DNA from: an uncultured Pseudomonadales bacterium
GTDB lineage: Bacteria > Pseudomonadota > Gammaproteobacteria > Pseudomonadales > Azotimanducaceae
Length of the DNA: 64,000 bases
Reading direction: 5' to 3'
Assembly (NCBI GenBank): GCA_958296295.1
Contig: OY282460.1
Span: 1,736,001-1,800,000 of the forward strand
The notes under the pieces: generated by a model
What the model saw: the letters and a program-made list of their open reading frames with translations, nothing else
What the model was told of the DNA's origin: nothing
Database searches by the model: none
Shown: positions 37,029-46,039 of the stretch, in pieces
How the letters are laid out: every line of letters starts with the position of its first letter
Position numbering within the stretch: position 1 is the stretch's first letter
Translations under genes and position numbers: made by a program

Positions 37029-39665
37029 ATGCGCGGACGAGCGGCAGGCGTCCTGCCTGTTTTCCTGCTGACCGCGGCGATCGCGGCCGGCGAAACGCAG
37101 ACGGTGCCGCTGTTCGCTCCCGCGGCCGACCGCGTCCGGCACGGATGGCAGGGATTCGCGCGGGTCGTGAATCTCTCGAACCGGGCCGGCACGGTCTCCG
37201 TCCGCGCCCGCGACGACGACGGCGCGCTGCGCCGGACGTCGTTCCGCATCGCCGCGTCCGGGGTGTACCACTTCAACTCCGACGACCTGGAGAACGGCAA
37301 TGCCGTGAAAGGCATCGCCGGTGTCGGCGCCGGCGCCGGCGACTGGCGTCTCGCGCTGGACAGCGGGCTGCCGATCGCGGTCGCCGCGTACCTGCGCACC
37401 GACGACGGCTTCCTCACCGCGATGAACAACACCGTGGCCAGAGGACCCGACGGCGTCCACCGGGTCATGACCTTCAATCCCGCCTCGAACGCGGACCGGG
37501 AGAGCCGGCTCCGGCTGGTCAACCGGTCCGGCCGGGCGGTCGCGGCGACCGTGCGGGGCGTTGACGACCGCGGCGCGCCGGGAGACGGTCCCGTGACCGT
37601 GGAGCTCCGCCCCGACGGCGGCGCGACCCTGACCGCCAAGGAGCTGGAGGACGGAGGACTCGGCGACGGGAGCGGCAAGTGGCGGCTGCTCGTCACGGCG
37701 CCGGAGCCGATCGTCGTCATGTCCCTCATGAGCACCGGGGTCGGCGAGGCCGGCGCCAAGGTCGGCTACCTCACGAACCTCTCGTCGGCGCCGGAAGGCG
37801 CCGCCGTCCCGCTGTTCACCGCCGCCGCGGCGGGCAGACAGAGTTTCGTGCGGATCGTCAACCGGTCGGCGGAGGCGGGAACCGTGGCGGCATACGCCAG
37901 GGACGACTCGGGCGCCCGATACGGCACGGGCCCCCGTGGCTACCAGCCGGCGTTCACCCTCCCCATCGGCGCCAATCAGGCGCTGCACTTCAACTCCGAC
38001 GACCTGGAGAACGGCAACGCGGCAAAAGGCATCGCCGGGGTCGGCGACGGCGACGGCCACTGGCGGCTGCGCTTCTCCAGCAATAGGGACCTGCAGGTTC
38101 TCGCCTACATGCGCACGGAGGACGGCTTTCTCACCGCGCTCCACGACATCGTGGGCGATGCGGGACGGACGCACCAGGTGCCCATACTCAACCCGGGCAG
38201 CAACACCGACCGGGAGAGCAGCCTGCGTGTCGTCAACACCACGGGCGCCCTGACAACGGTCACCATCCGCGGCTATGACGATCGAGGGAGGGAAGGCGAC
38301 GACACGGTGCGCGTCACCCTGCAGTACTACGAGGTCCGCACCTTCACCGCCAAACAGCTGGAGGACATGGGGCTCGGCGACGGCGCCGGCAAGTGGCGGC
38401 TGCTCGTCACGGCGACCAATCCCGTCATTCTGATGTCGCTCATGAGCACCAGGACCGGCCACCTGACCAACCTCTCCCACCTGTCGGACACGATCCGCGT
38501 CATCGCCGTCCCGCTCATCGCGCGGTTCGCCTACGAGGAGGACGACGGCATCCCGTTCGGCATCCGCTTCGACGCCACCGCGTCCAAAGGAGACATCACG
38601 GACTACGCCTGGGACTTCGGGGAGGACAGCCTGCGGGTTGACACCACGACCGGCACCGGTCCGACCCCGCTGTTCGTCTACGACCTTGACTGGTTCTTCG
38701 GGCGTACCCGGGGCGAACGCCCCGAGTACGTCCTCGGCTACGAGGGCCGCTACCCCGCCACGGCGACCTACCCGGTCACCCTGACCGTCACCGACCGCTA
38801 CGGCGCGGAAGCCACGCACACCAAGAGGATCACGGTGACCAACACCCTGTCCTTCGCCGGCATGCGCGACCTCATCGGCCGTGTCACCGACGACGGCGGA
38901 CACCGCTACAAACTGGTGCTCTCGGAGTTGGATGACGGTGAAGCGTTCGAGGGCAGCCATGCCCAACAGACGGTGTATGTGAGCATGAAGGAGCAGGGGG
39001 TGCCGAAGGCGAACATCCATGTGCACGGTCCGGGGATAACGGACTGGCGCGTGCTTGGACCGTACGGCATCCTGACCCACCCGGACAACGCCGCCCTGCG
39101 CGCCGAGACCCTGGTGGTGAACCGGTCGGTACTGCCCGCCTTCAGTAGGAGTAGTGTGGAGCACATCCCCGCGCACAACATCATATTTGTGGCGAGTGCC
39201 GGTAATGTGAACCCTCATAGCGTGAACCAGTGCGATCCGCCGGGCAATCCGGATCGGGACCTGTGGCGTCCCGACCATTCGTGGTTCACCTGTGATGGTG
39301 CCAATCGGCGGTGGCAGTACACCGCGACGATGGACGCGGTCAGGACCGGCAAGGTGCTGATGGCGACCGCGGCGGTGCGCAGACAGGACGGCACGGTCGT
39401 GCCGGAGACCGGTGTCATCATGTGCGGCGACACCATGGAGCAGTGCTTCGCGGTGGAGCAGTCGAGGATCACCTCGGCATCGGCACCGGCACTCAGCGCG
39501 GCGGTGTTCCACCTCTTCCAGACCTACGAGGACGCGGATGATGTGGTGCACGCGCTGAAGTCGTGCGCGACGGACATCGGGGAGCCCGGGGTCGACCGTG
39601 AATTCGGGCAGGGGCTCGTCGACTTCCGCTGCGCCGAAGCCATGCTCCCCGTCGTCGATCGGTGA
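37029..39665 (+). CDS. Large exported protein: tandem beta repeats, PKD-like domain, degenerate subtilase-like C-terminus
   Basis: ATG 37029 (MRGRAAGVLPVFLLTAAIAA) gives a signal peptide; 878 residues. Two tandem units (~residues 20-270 and 275-500) share FARVVNLSNRAGTV / FVRIVNRSAEAGTV, YHFNSDDLENGNAVKGIAGV, YLRTDDGFLTAM and GKWRLLVTAPEPIVVMSLMS. A PKD-like domain follows (IRFDATASKGDITDYAWDFG, YPVTLTVTDRYGA). The C-terminal ~250 residues resemble a subtilase: EGSHAQQTV (His region), IIFVASAGNVNP (oxyanion Asn) and TSASAPALSAAV (Ser). The catalytic Asp is not evident, so activity is doubtful. It is probably a surface adhesin or protease-like protein. The gene is cargo between two 42 bp sites. 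Confidence 0.7.
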   Translation: MRGRAAGVLPVFLLTAAIAAGETQTVPLFAPAADRVRHGWQGFARVVNLSNRAGTVSVRARDDDGALRRTSFRIAASGVYHFNSDDLENGNAVKGIAGVGAGAGDWRLALDSGLPIAVAAYLRTDDGFLTAMNNTVARGPDGVHRVMTFNPASNADRESRLRLVNRSGRAVAATVRGVDDRGAPGDGPVTVELRPDGGATLTAKELEDGGLGDGSGKWRLLVTAPEPIVVMSLMSTGVGEAGAKVGYLTNLSSAPEGAAVPLFTAAAAGRQSFVRIVNRSAEAGTVAAYARDDSGARYGTGPRGYQPAFTLPIGANQALHFNSDDLENGNAAKGIAGVGDGDGHWRLRFSSNRDLQVLAYMRTEDGFLTALHDIVGDAGRTHQVPILNPGSNTDRESSLRVVNTTGALTTVTIRGYDDRGREGDDTVRVTLQYYEVRTFTAKQLEDMGLGDGAGKWRLLVTATNPVILMSLMSTRTGHLTNLSHLSDTIRVIAVPLIARFAYEEDDGIPFGIRFDATASKGDITDYAWDFGEDSLRVDTTTGTGPTPLFVYDLDWFFGRTRGERPEYVLGYEGRYPATATYPVTLTVTDRYGAEATHTKRITVTNTLSFAGMRDLIGRVTDDGGHRYKLVLSELDDGEAFEGSHAQQTVYVSMKEQGVPKANIHVHGPGITDWRVLGPYGILTHPDNAALRAETLVVNRSVLPAFSRSSVEHIPAHNIIFVASAGNVNPHSVNQCDPPGNPDRDLWRPDHSWFTCDGANRRWQYTATMDAVRTGKVLMATAAVRRQDGTVVPETGVIMCGDTMEQCFAVEQSRITSASAPALSAAVFHLFQTYEDADDVVHALKSCATDIGEPGVDREFGQGLVDFRCAEAMLPVVDR

Positions 39666-39718
39666 TTCTGGTTCGCCCTTGCCGTCGAACGAACGAACAA
39701 GGGCAGGGTTGGGAGGTG

Positions 39719-39760
39719 CGGTATAGGGTGTTAGAATGTGAATTACAGCAACCTATACCG
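39719..39760. repeat. 42 bp palindromic recombination-like site, right copy
   Basis: The site is CGGTATAGGGTGTTAGAATG, centre TGAATTA, then CAGCAACCTATACCG. The 9 bp outer arms are perfectly inverted here (CGGTATAGG / CCTATACCG). It lies 2989 bp from the left copy, in direct orientation. Confidence 0.75.
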
Positions 39761-39819
39761 CGTCGCTCCGCCTAAGGGTGTTCTCTGAGAGAACGCCCTT
39801 TTGCCTAGCTCGCACACGC

Positions 39820-41034
39820 CTAGCGCGACGGCCCTCTAGGGAACTCCACGACCTGCCCCTTGTCGCGCCTCGCCGGCGCGGCGCCGGACGGCTTGGCGAA
39901 CAACGCGGCCACTTCCGCCCGCTCCCCCTCGTTGCCGTGCATGGCCTGATGCGCCCTGTCCAACCACAGTTCCGCGTCCGCGAGGCGCGGCATGGCGAGG
40001 CCCTGGTCCACGCACTTCGTCGCCAAGCCGATGCAGTCGATCATTTCGCGGTTTGCCTGCGCCTTGCGATCGACGAGGGCCTCCCTGCGCATGAGCGCCC
40101 GCTGCCGCTCGATCACCGTGCCGTGCGCCCGCTCGTGCTCGACGAGGCGGCGCTTGAGGGCGGCCAGCCGCTCGGCCTCGGACTTCTGGTCTTTCTCCCG
40201 CTCGTCCCACGCGGCCACACGCTTCTCGATCCGGTCGTCCAGGGTCTTGTGGCGCTTCACCGCCAACGCCTCCAAACGATCGGCCTCGGCCTCGGTCGCC
40301 TCGATCCCGGTCTCGCGGATGTCCAGCTTCGCCTCCCTGTCCGCCGCGTGTCTGCGCGTGGACTCGTCGGCCGTGATCGCCTGGTGCTTGCGCCCCGAAC
40401 CGCGCTCGCCGCGCGCCAGCCCGAACCGCTCGCCGACGGTCTTGTGGTAGTCGTCGAGCAGCATCGTCATCGCGTCCCCCGCGCGCTCCCGGCCGCGGAC
40501 GCGTTGGCGGCCGGCGTTCAGCAGCGGCTCGGCGCCTCTCAGCCGATCTGTGGCCGCGCGTTCGGCGCGTTTCCAACCAAAGGCGGTTTCGCCCGCCTTG
40601 TCCGTGTAGCGTGGAAACAAGCAAACGTGAACATGGGGCGAGCCTTCATCCATGTGGAGCGCGGCCTCGGTCACGGGGCTGTCCGGGAAGTGTCGCCGCG
40701 TCCAAGCCAGCGACGCCTGCGCCCAAGCCACGGACGTTTCCCGCGGCCATGCGTCGGCGGAGGCGTGTCTCGGCGGCCCCCAGAGCACGAGTTCCGCCAG
40801 CGGTTTCGGCTTGACCCCGCGCTTCCCCCTGAGGTACTGGCGTCGCCGCTTCTCGAGCGTTTGGAGTTCCCGCGGATCGATCACCGGAGAGAGCGGCACC
40901 ACGTCGGGCCGCGCCGCCTCGGGGTTGGCGAGTTTCGTGGCGAGGCTTCGCGTCTCGCCGCGGACATGCGCCCTCCGGGGAGGGGCGTTCGCGCCCGATA
41001 TGAGTCCGCGTCTGATGCCGATCGCGTTGGTCAT
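39820..41034 (-). CDS. MobV-type relaxase (Mob/Pre family)
   Basis: A 404-residue protein. The N-terminal relaxase domain has VTEAALHMDEGSPHVHVCLF, the HxDE..PH.H metal-binding motif of MobV/Pre enzymes, and TAFGWKRAERA downstream. Residues ~220-340 are a long charged coiled coil (EATEAEADRLEALAVKRHK, EREKDQKSEAERLAALKRR), also typical of this family. It would nick at oriT and pilot the strand through a conjugation apparatus supplied by another element. No other conjugation gene is present, so the element is mobilizable rather than self-transmissible. The likely oriT or origin is the repeat region just upstream at 41501-41780. Confidence 0.85.
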   Translation of the reverse strand: MTNAIGIRRGLISGANAPPRRAHVRGETRSLATKLANPEAARPDVVPLSPVIDPRELQTLEKRRRQYLRGKRGVKPKPLAELVLWGPPRHASADAWPRETSVAWAQASLAWTRRHFPDSPVTEAALHMDEGSPHVHVCLFPRYTDKAGETAFGWKRAERAATDRLRGAEPLLNAGRQRVRGRERAGDAMTMLLDDYHKTVGERFGLARGERGSGRKHQAITADESTRRHAADREAKLDIRETGIEATEAEADRLEALAVKRHKTLDDRIEKRVAAWDEREKDQKSEAERLAALKRRLVEHERAHGTVIERQRALMRREALVDRKAQANREMIDCIGLATKCVDQGLAMPRLADAELWLDRAHQAMHGNEGERAEVAALFAKPSGAAPARRDKGQVVEFPRGPSR

Positions 41035-41500
41035 GGGGGGAATGTATCACCAGAGGGAAATCCCGCGTGAAACGCGGGGAGAATGTCTGTTGCAGTATCA
41101 GGGGCCGGGAACGGCCCTTAATAGGGAAAACGCAATCCCCAATTCCCCCGCTTCGCGGGGTCGCTACGCTGAATTGGCGCCCCTTCGGGGCGTTGTGCCA
41201 AGGGGGTTGCACCCCCTTTGGATTCCCCCGCCCGGAGGCGGACCGCGCCTTCGCTTCGCTCCGTCGCCGATGGGCCGCGGCCCGCGCTTCAATTGGAAAC
41301 ACCGCCCTTCGCGGCGGTTGTCAACACGGTTTGTCTGGGCCTCACATGGGGGGGATGATCTGCCTGGTTTGCCTGGCGCCGGGAGGTGTTGGCTCACTTG
41401 GCCGAGTTTGTCCAGAAATGAGCTGTGAGCGTTTTCTGGTGGCCCCGGTGGCCCCAATGGCGGTTCGATTGGCCCAGATCCCGCCCCGAATTCTCACTCC

Positions 41501-41780
41501 CGGACTTTGTCCGCTTACATGCATGGGGATACGGCTGGTGGATCTGGTGGATACATGTCCGACTCTCCGAATCCTGTTGGCAGGAGTTGATGTATCCACC
41601 AGATCCACCAGATTTCGGTTGTATGCGTTTCATGGACAAAGTCCCGACTTTGTCCATCCCACGTGGGGCAAGATTTCGATGATTTGTGGTGGATCCTATA
41701 GATCCGGGCCTAATTTGGCCGGATCTGTATCCACCAGATCCACCAGCTGTATCCCCATGCATGTAGGCGGACAAAGTCCG
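41501..41780. repeat. Origin-like region: 55 bp long inverted repeats plus internal copies and a hairpin
   Basis: A 55 bp arm at 41501-41555 (CGGACTTTGTCCGCTTACAT...) recurs inverted at 41726-41780 with about 5 mismatches. Each arm ends in GGTGGATCTGGTGGATACA. A partial inverted copy lies at 41592-41612 and a perfect 12 bp hairpin (ATGGACAAAGTC) at 41633-41658. The block lies between the relaxase and primase genes. It is best read as an oriT or replication origin with protein-binding repeats. The rest of 41035-41500 is GC-skewed noncoding DNA with no gene. Confidence 0.65.
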
Positions 41781-41799
41781 AACGCTGTATCCGCCGTTC

Positions 41800-44568
41800 T
41801 CAGAAGGGTGTCGTGCGCGTCCGCAGACCGATCCACCCGCGCTCCAACCCGCGATCTCCACGCTTCCGCCGCCTGCCAAGTCGGACAGACGAGCCGAACG
41901 CTTTGCGTACCTTCTCGGCGACATCTTTCCCCGACAGCCCCGCCCCGTCGGGGGACATATCCTTCGCCAACGCGTCCACTTCCGACGAAGGGGTGAACCC
42001 GCCGGCGTCGATCTCGAACGTGTCCTTGAACGCCGCCACCACCGGACAACCGCGCTCTCTTACCAACTCGGCCACGAACTTGCGGCTTTCAGGCCCCTCG
42101 GTCGCGGCCAACGGGCCTCGCGAGTCGTTCGCCAACTCCCCCATTTTCTCGATCAGCCGCCACCGGAACCTGACCACACCTTCCGGCGACATGAGCGCGT
42201 CCCTGCGCTCTTGACTCAGCGGGGGCGCGGAGTCGGGCACTCGCAGCGCCCAACGCAACCGGGTGGACGCGCCCTGCGCGTCCACATCGATCTTCGGCCA
42301 ATCGTGCCCCACTAGGACAAGATTGCCGGCCCTGCGGACGGACTGACGGTCCTGCCCTTTGAGTTCGATGGTCACCAAAACGTCGGTGTGCGCGTCCAAC
42401 ACCGAGGATGGGAGGTCGTGAAGGACATGCCCGCATCCGTCCACCACCACGAGCGCGGCGTTCGCCGACGCGGCGGCGACAGGAGTGAATCTCATGGACG
42501 ATTTGTTGTAGGCGGAGCGGGCGTCAACCACGATGATCATGCCGGGCAACGCCGCCCGCAACCAGTCGTAAAACGTGCTCTTCCCGAAAGACGAGCGTTG
42601 ACACGCGAAGATGTCCACGACTTTCGCGGGTGCCACAAGCAACGCGGCCGTGCGCTCGAACAACCCCGCGTAGCGCCCCGCGATCTCCTCGTCGGCCACC
42701 TGCCCCGCCGCCGACCACGGCTCTTCAACGGGTTCGGGCATGTGCCAACCCTTTTCCCGCAGGAGGTGCCCCGCCACCTCGGTGGCCGAAACCACACGGC
42801 GCTTCTTGATGTGCCACCCGCCCACGTCGCCTTCGAGGGGGATGATCGGGGCGTTCGACCGATCGTCTAGGCGTTCTTCATGGGTTTGCGCGACAGGGAC
42901 TTCCCGACCGGCCACCCTCTGCGCGATTTGGCGCGCCAGATCGCCTTTGGCCCTGGCCATGTCTCCAACCGACCAGTGCATCGCCAAATCCGCCAACAAG
43001 TCTGGATCGCACCCCGCCGCCCTCGCGGCCTCGAGAGCCTTCGTCCGCGCCTTCCTCACCACCCGGGCCAGCGCCCCTGTGCTCCGGTCCGAGCGCCTGT
43101 GTTCCAACGGCTCCCACAACCCGTTCGCGTTGGCCAGCATAGCCTCCTCGCCTTGCACCGACTTCACCAGCAGCAAAAAGTCGGCGCAATACTCCAACAC
43201 CCTTTCGGCGTCCCTGATCTCGGCGGGCACCACCTCCAGAAAACGCCAGTCGAGTTGGCGCGCGGCCCTTTTCGCCCGCTGGCGCAACGTGTCGCTCATG
43301 GGTTCGTCGTCGCGGGGGCGCCCCATCCTCGCGTTGAACCCTCCCGCCATCTGCACGAGAGTCCCCCAACTCACCCGCTCCCCCGCGGTCCGCGGCGTGG
43401 AGTTCCAAAGGTCGTCGAACCCCGACTGCTGGTGCTTGCCCGATTTCGCCGACCAGCGCTCGGCAGCGGCCCTGCCCGCCTGCCCGAACTCGTCCCGGAC
43501 GACGAACACCACCCGGCGCCAGTCGTCGTAGTGCAGGTCCGGGTTGGGGACGCGTTCGAGTTGGCGCTCAAGCGCGGACCCGCCGGCGTCCGGGGCGGAC
43601 GCGGTTTTGGTCGCGGATCGTGATTTGGCTGGCGGGGTTTTCGGCTCGAACGTGGCCGGCGCTCGGCGCCAAAGCAGGTCTATGTCGTGTGATGGGGATA
43701 GCAGGCCGTTGCGGTTTTTCCGTGCGGGATCGGCGTGTTCGCCGGTCAGCGCGTGTAAATTCACCTCGATGGCGTCCCACGCGTCCCGGTACCCTGCGGC
43801 GGTGGTGGTCACGGGGCCGAGCGCGAGCGCGTGAACACCCTTGCCCGACGCGCTCAACCACGCCGCGCCCACGAACGGGGCGGAGAACACCCGCGTCTTG
43901 AACGCGGCCGCGTCGCCGTCCCGCCTGAAATCGTAGTCCAGGCCGAACACTCCGTTCGCCGAGACGAAGTGGTCGTCACCCTTTCCCTCGCCATCGAACA
44001 GGCCCTGATAGACCACGCACGGCAACATGTCCTTCGTCGCCTTCAACTCCGCCTTGGCGGCCTGCGCCTCGTCGGACTCGTCGCCGGCCCTGTCGCAAGC
44101 GTCGAGATACGCCGTCTTGGCTTGCACGACCGCCGCCAGCAGATCGCGCCTGCTCTGCTTGGGGTTGGTGATGGAGCGCAGAACGCCGCCGATGGGCGCG
44201 TTCCGGCCGCGCTTCTCGCGGAAGGTCTTGAAGAGCGCGCATTCGCGCATCATCCACCCCGTCACCGGGACCTGGTTCACGCCCTCGGTGCTCAGGATGT
44301 CGAACACGTCCTCGCCGAAGGCGTCGGCGATCTCGCGGTCGTCGGCCTTGAAGTCGTCGCGCAGCACCTCGACCGCGTGTTTGAGCCCGCCGTTCCATTT
44401 GGCGCGGGACGCGACCTTGATGGCGGCGACCAGATTGGCGCAGCGGCGGAGTTCGTCTAGGCGCTCGGGATCGCCGTTGACCCGACTTGCCGGGGCCTCG
44501 GCTTTGGGGGTTTGCGCCTGGATCGACGCGTTGGTATCGTCCGCCATGCGGCAGTCCTTCAAGTCCAT
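41800..44568 (-). CDS. Primase-helicase type replication protein (VirE N/PriCT-like and SF3-like ATPase)
   Basis: A 922-residue protein. ATG 44547 (MADDTNAS) behind AAGGA is an alternative start. Residues ~170-290 resemble a BT4734/VirE-N primase-polymerase domain (FGLDYDFRRDGDAAAFKTRV, SASGKGVHALALG). A PriCT-2-like domain is at ~325-400 (NPDLHYDDWRRVVFVVRDEF, WSAKSGKHQQSGFDDLWNST). A C-terminal ATPase starts near 640 with ACQRSSFGKSTFYDWL (GKST P-loop) and ALVVVDGCGHVL (Walker B-like). This layout is usual for replication proteins of integrative elements. It may start replication at the repeats 3' of the gene. It shares orientation with the relaxase gene. Confidence 0.7.
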   Translation of the reverse strand: MDLKDCRMADDTNASIQAQTPKAEAPASRVNGDPERLDELRRCANLVAAIKVASRAKWNGGLKHAVEVLRDDFKADDREIADAFGEDVFDILSTEGVNQVPVTGWMMRECALFKTFREKRGRNAPIGGVLRSITNPKQSRRDLLAAVVQAKTAYLDACDRAGDESDEAQAAKAELKATKDMLPCVVYQGLFDGEGKGDDHFVSANGVFGLDYDFRRDGDAAAFKTRVFSAPFVGAAWLSASGKGVHALALGPVTTTAAGYRDAWDAIEVNLHALTGEHADPARKNRNGLLSPSHDIDLLWRRAPATFEPKTPPAKSRSATKTASAPDAGGSALERQLERVPNPDLHYDDWRRVVFVVRDEFGQAGRAAAERWSAKSGKHQQSGFDDLWNSTPRTAGERVSWGTLVQMAGGFNARMGRPRDDEPMSDTLRQRAKRAARQLDWRFLEVVPAEIRDAERVLEYCADFLLLVKSVQGEEAMLANANGLWEPLEHRRSDRSTGALARVVRKARTKALEAARAAGCDPDLLADLAMHWSVGDMARAKGDLARQIAQRVAGREVPVAQTHEERLDDRSNAPIIPLEGDVGGWHIKKRRVVSATEVAGHLLREKGWHMPEPVEEPWSAAGQVADEEIAGRYAGLFERTAALLVAPAKVVDIFACQRSSFGKSTFYDWLRAALPGMIIVVDARSAYNKSSMRFTPVAAASANAALVVVDGCGHVLHDLPSSVLDAHTDVLVTIELKGQDRQSVRRAGNLVLVGHDWPKIDVDAQGASTRLRWALRVPDSAPPLSQERRDALMSPEGVVRFRWRLIEKMGELANDSRGPLAATEGPESRKFVAELVRERGCPVVAAFKDTFEIDAGGFTPSSEVDALAKDMSPDGAGLSGKDVAEKVRKAFGSSVRLGRRRKRGDRGLERGWIGLRTRTTPF

Positions 44569-44683
44569 TGTCGCGTCCTGGCGCGGCGGTCGTCATGACC
44601 GCCGAAGCGGGTTGGGTTGCCAGACCCAGCCCGCTGGCAGGACGAACCACGACCATATCCGGAAATCACAGTAAAAAAAAGAC

Positions 44684-44711
44684 TTGACAATCAACCCTTT
44701 AGTGATAGGAT
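44684..44711 (+). promoter_or_regulatory. Strong candidate sigma-70 promoter
   Basis: TTGACA at 44684-44689, a 16-base spacer, then TAGGAT at 44706-44711, preceded by an A8 tract. It fires on the plus strand, away from the primase gene and toward the AlpA-like gene ~560 bases downstream. The intervening leader holds no recognised gene, only an IS end relic. Confidence 0.5.
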
Positions 44712-44944
44712 GCAAACACCATTCGCAATGCCGCGCATGGCCCGCGCCGCCATCCGAACGAGCCCGCGTCGCGGGAGAAAAGGCACGAGGAAAGGGGACT
44801 GGCGCACACGCGCTTTCGTTGTCCCGCGATGTGCCGGCGCCAGAATTGCCATAGCAGGCAACGTCTGGCGCGAACGCCCCGCACAGGGGCTTACAGGCGC
44901 TCTGGCGCGATGCTCGGAGACGCCTCACCCCAAATTGGGTCTTG

Positions 44945-45090
44945 CCCCGCCCCGGCCTTGCGTCTTCAGGGAATCGACATCGCCGCCCCCGCATCCGACA
45001 AGCGCCGGAGGCCGGGTCTCGCCCATTCCCTCGGAAGGCCACGCCGCAACCCGACTCGCTGACAACCCGTGCCGTTAGCGGGAGCACCTG
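44945..45090. mobile_element. Solo end of the IS4-like element
   Basis: These ~146 bases are the reverse complement of 4042-4175 (GGCCTCCGGCGCTTGTC and GCGGCGTGGCCTTCCGAGGG on the other strand), with terminal repeat CAGGTGCTCCCGCTAA reversed at 45090-45075 (13 of 16 match). The transposase and other end are missing. Confidence 0.75.
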
Positions 45091-45273
45091 CCAGAGTGCG
45101 AAATGTGTTGCACCGTGCGTGGTTGTCGTGTTATGTCTACTCGCACCCGTAATCCTCCGACAGCGGAAGGCTCTGCGGGCTGCGGGTCGCGTCGCGCCGG
45201 AAGAACCCGGAACTGCAGAGTTCAGAGCGGACTCAGTACTTGTTCTCGTTAGGGCATGACGGAGTTCCGCGCC

Positions 45274-45486
45274 ATGAAAACCACCACACCCACCACTGAT
45301 CTCGTGCGCGTCCCGGACGTGTGCGGGTTGCTCGGTATCAGCCGAACGACGCTCTACGAGCTGCTGAAGGACACGCACGCCGGCTTTCCGCTGCCCTACC
45401 GCGTCTCGAAGCGGGCGGTGCGCTTCCACCGCGACGAAGTCCTCGCGTGGCGCGAGAGCCGGCGCACAGGCAAGCCGGCGGCCTAG
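45274..45486 (+). CDS. AlpA-family helix-turn-helix regulator
   Basis: A ~70-residue protein. ATG 45274 has a GGAG site 10 bases upstream; 45256 is the earlier option. It reads LVRVPDVCGLLGISRTTLYE, LPYRVSKRAVRFHRDEVLAW, matching the winged-helix AlpA/MerR-like excisionase fold (V...G.SR.T.Y..., R.S.RAVR....E...W). Such proteins activate integrase or act as excisionases for integrated elements. Its position at the far end from the integrase suggests it marks the other side of the mobilizable element. Confidence 0.8.
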   Translation: MKTTTPTTDLVRVPDVCGLLGISRTTLYELLKDTHAGFPLPYRVSKRAVRFHRDEVLAWRESRRTGKPAA

Positions 45487-45739
45487 GGCCGCGTGGTCGC
45501 CCCGCACCCGTGCTAGCCGCCGACGGCGGCGGCAACTGCCACGGCCTGACCTTCGCGGCGACAAACCGCGGGCGCGACGTGGGCGGCTTGCCGGCCAAGG
45601 ACGGATGTCGGGTGTCGCGTCCAGCCGCCCTCGTCCGTCCCCATGAAGTCCTTGAACAACCTGCCCTTGTCGAAGCTGGCGCTTCCGCCCGGTTTCTGCC
45701 CGCGTGCGCGAGCGCCGCTCCATCACGGCGAGCACCGCC

Positions 45740-45960
45740 TGTTGCGGCAGCACGACTTCAAGCGTCGGATCGTTCTGCGCCTCCCCCTCCAGTCGCGCAG
45801 GAGCCTGCTCAAGGCGTTGTAGGCCAGCTGGCGGCCTCGGGCGCTTGGGAAGACGAGATCGGCGGCCGCGCCCGTCCGGGGAGGTCGTCCCGCGCCTCGG
45901 CGAGGACGGCCAGGCGGCGCGGCGACCAGCTGGACGCGGATGCCCGCAAGCGTCAACGGA
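45740..45960 (-). pseudogene. Integrase C-terminal shard
   Basis: Minus-strand DLVFPSARGRQLAYNALSRL matches DLVFPSIRGRQLSDSTISKL of the integrase at 35233-36405. Preceding codons (RRLAVLAEARDDLPG, another frame) match ALAVLEQARAIP. The catalytic Arg and Tyr regions are gone. The DNA at 45490-45740 shows nothing else I can name. Confidence 0.6.
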
Positions 45961-46039
45961 CTGCAGCGGAGGGCGAAGGTGCGACGGCAGGGGCCGCCGC
46001 GCCTGTATGATCGCCGCGTCCCCAGCTTGGCCCCGCGGC

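Noticed and set aside
36885..39551. Long minus-strand frame (888 codons) opposite the exported-protein gene
   Set aside because: It is an antisense shadow of high-GC coding DNA; it has no signal, domain or ribosome site, whereas the plus strand has a signal peptide and repeats.
36730..39760. Integron attC sites
   Set aside because: The 42 bp sites lack the GTTRRRY and RYYYAAC core boxes, and no IntI-type integrase is present; a Xer- or integrase-like core is more plausible.
41490..41790. CRISPR-like repeats
   Set aside because: The repeats are inverted and unequally spaced, with no regular spacers and no cas genes nearby; origin-type repeats fit better.
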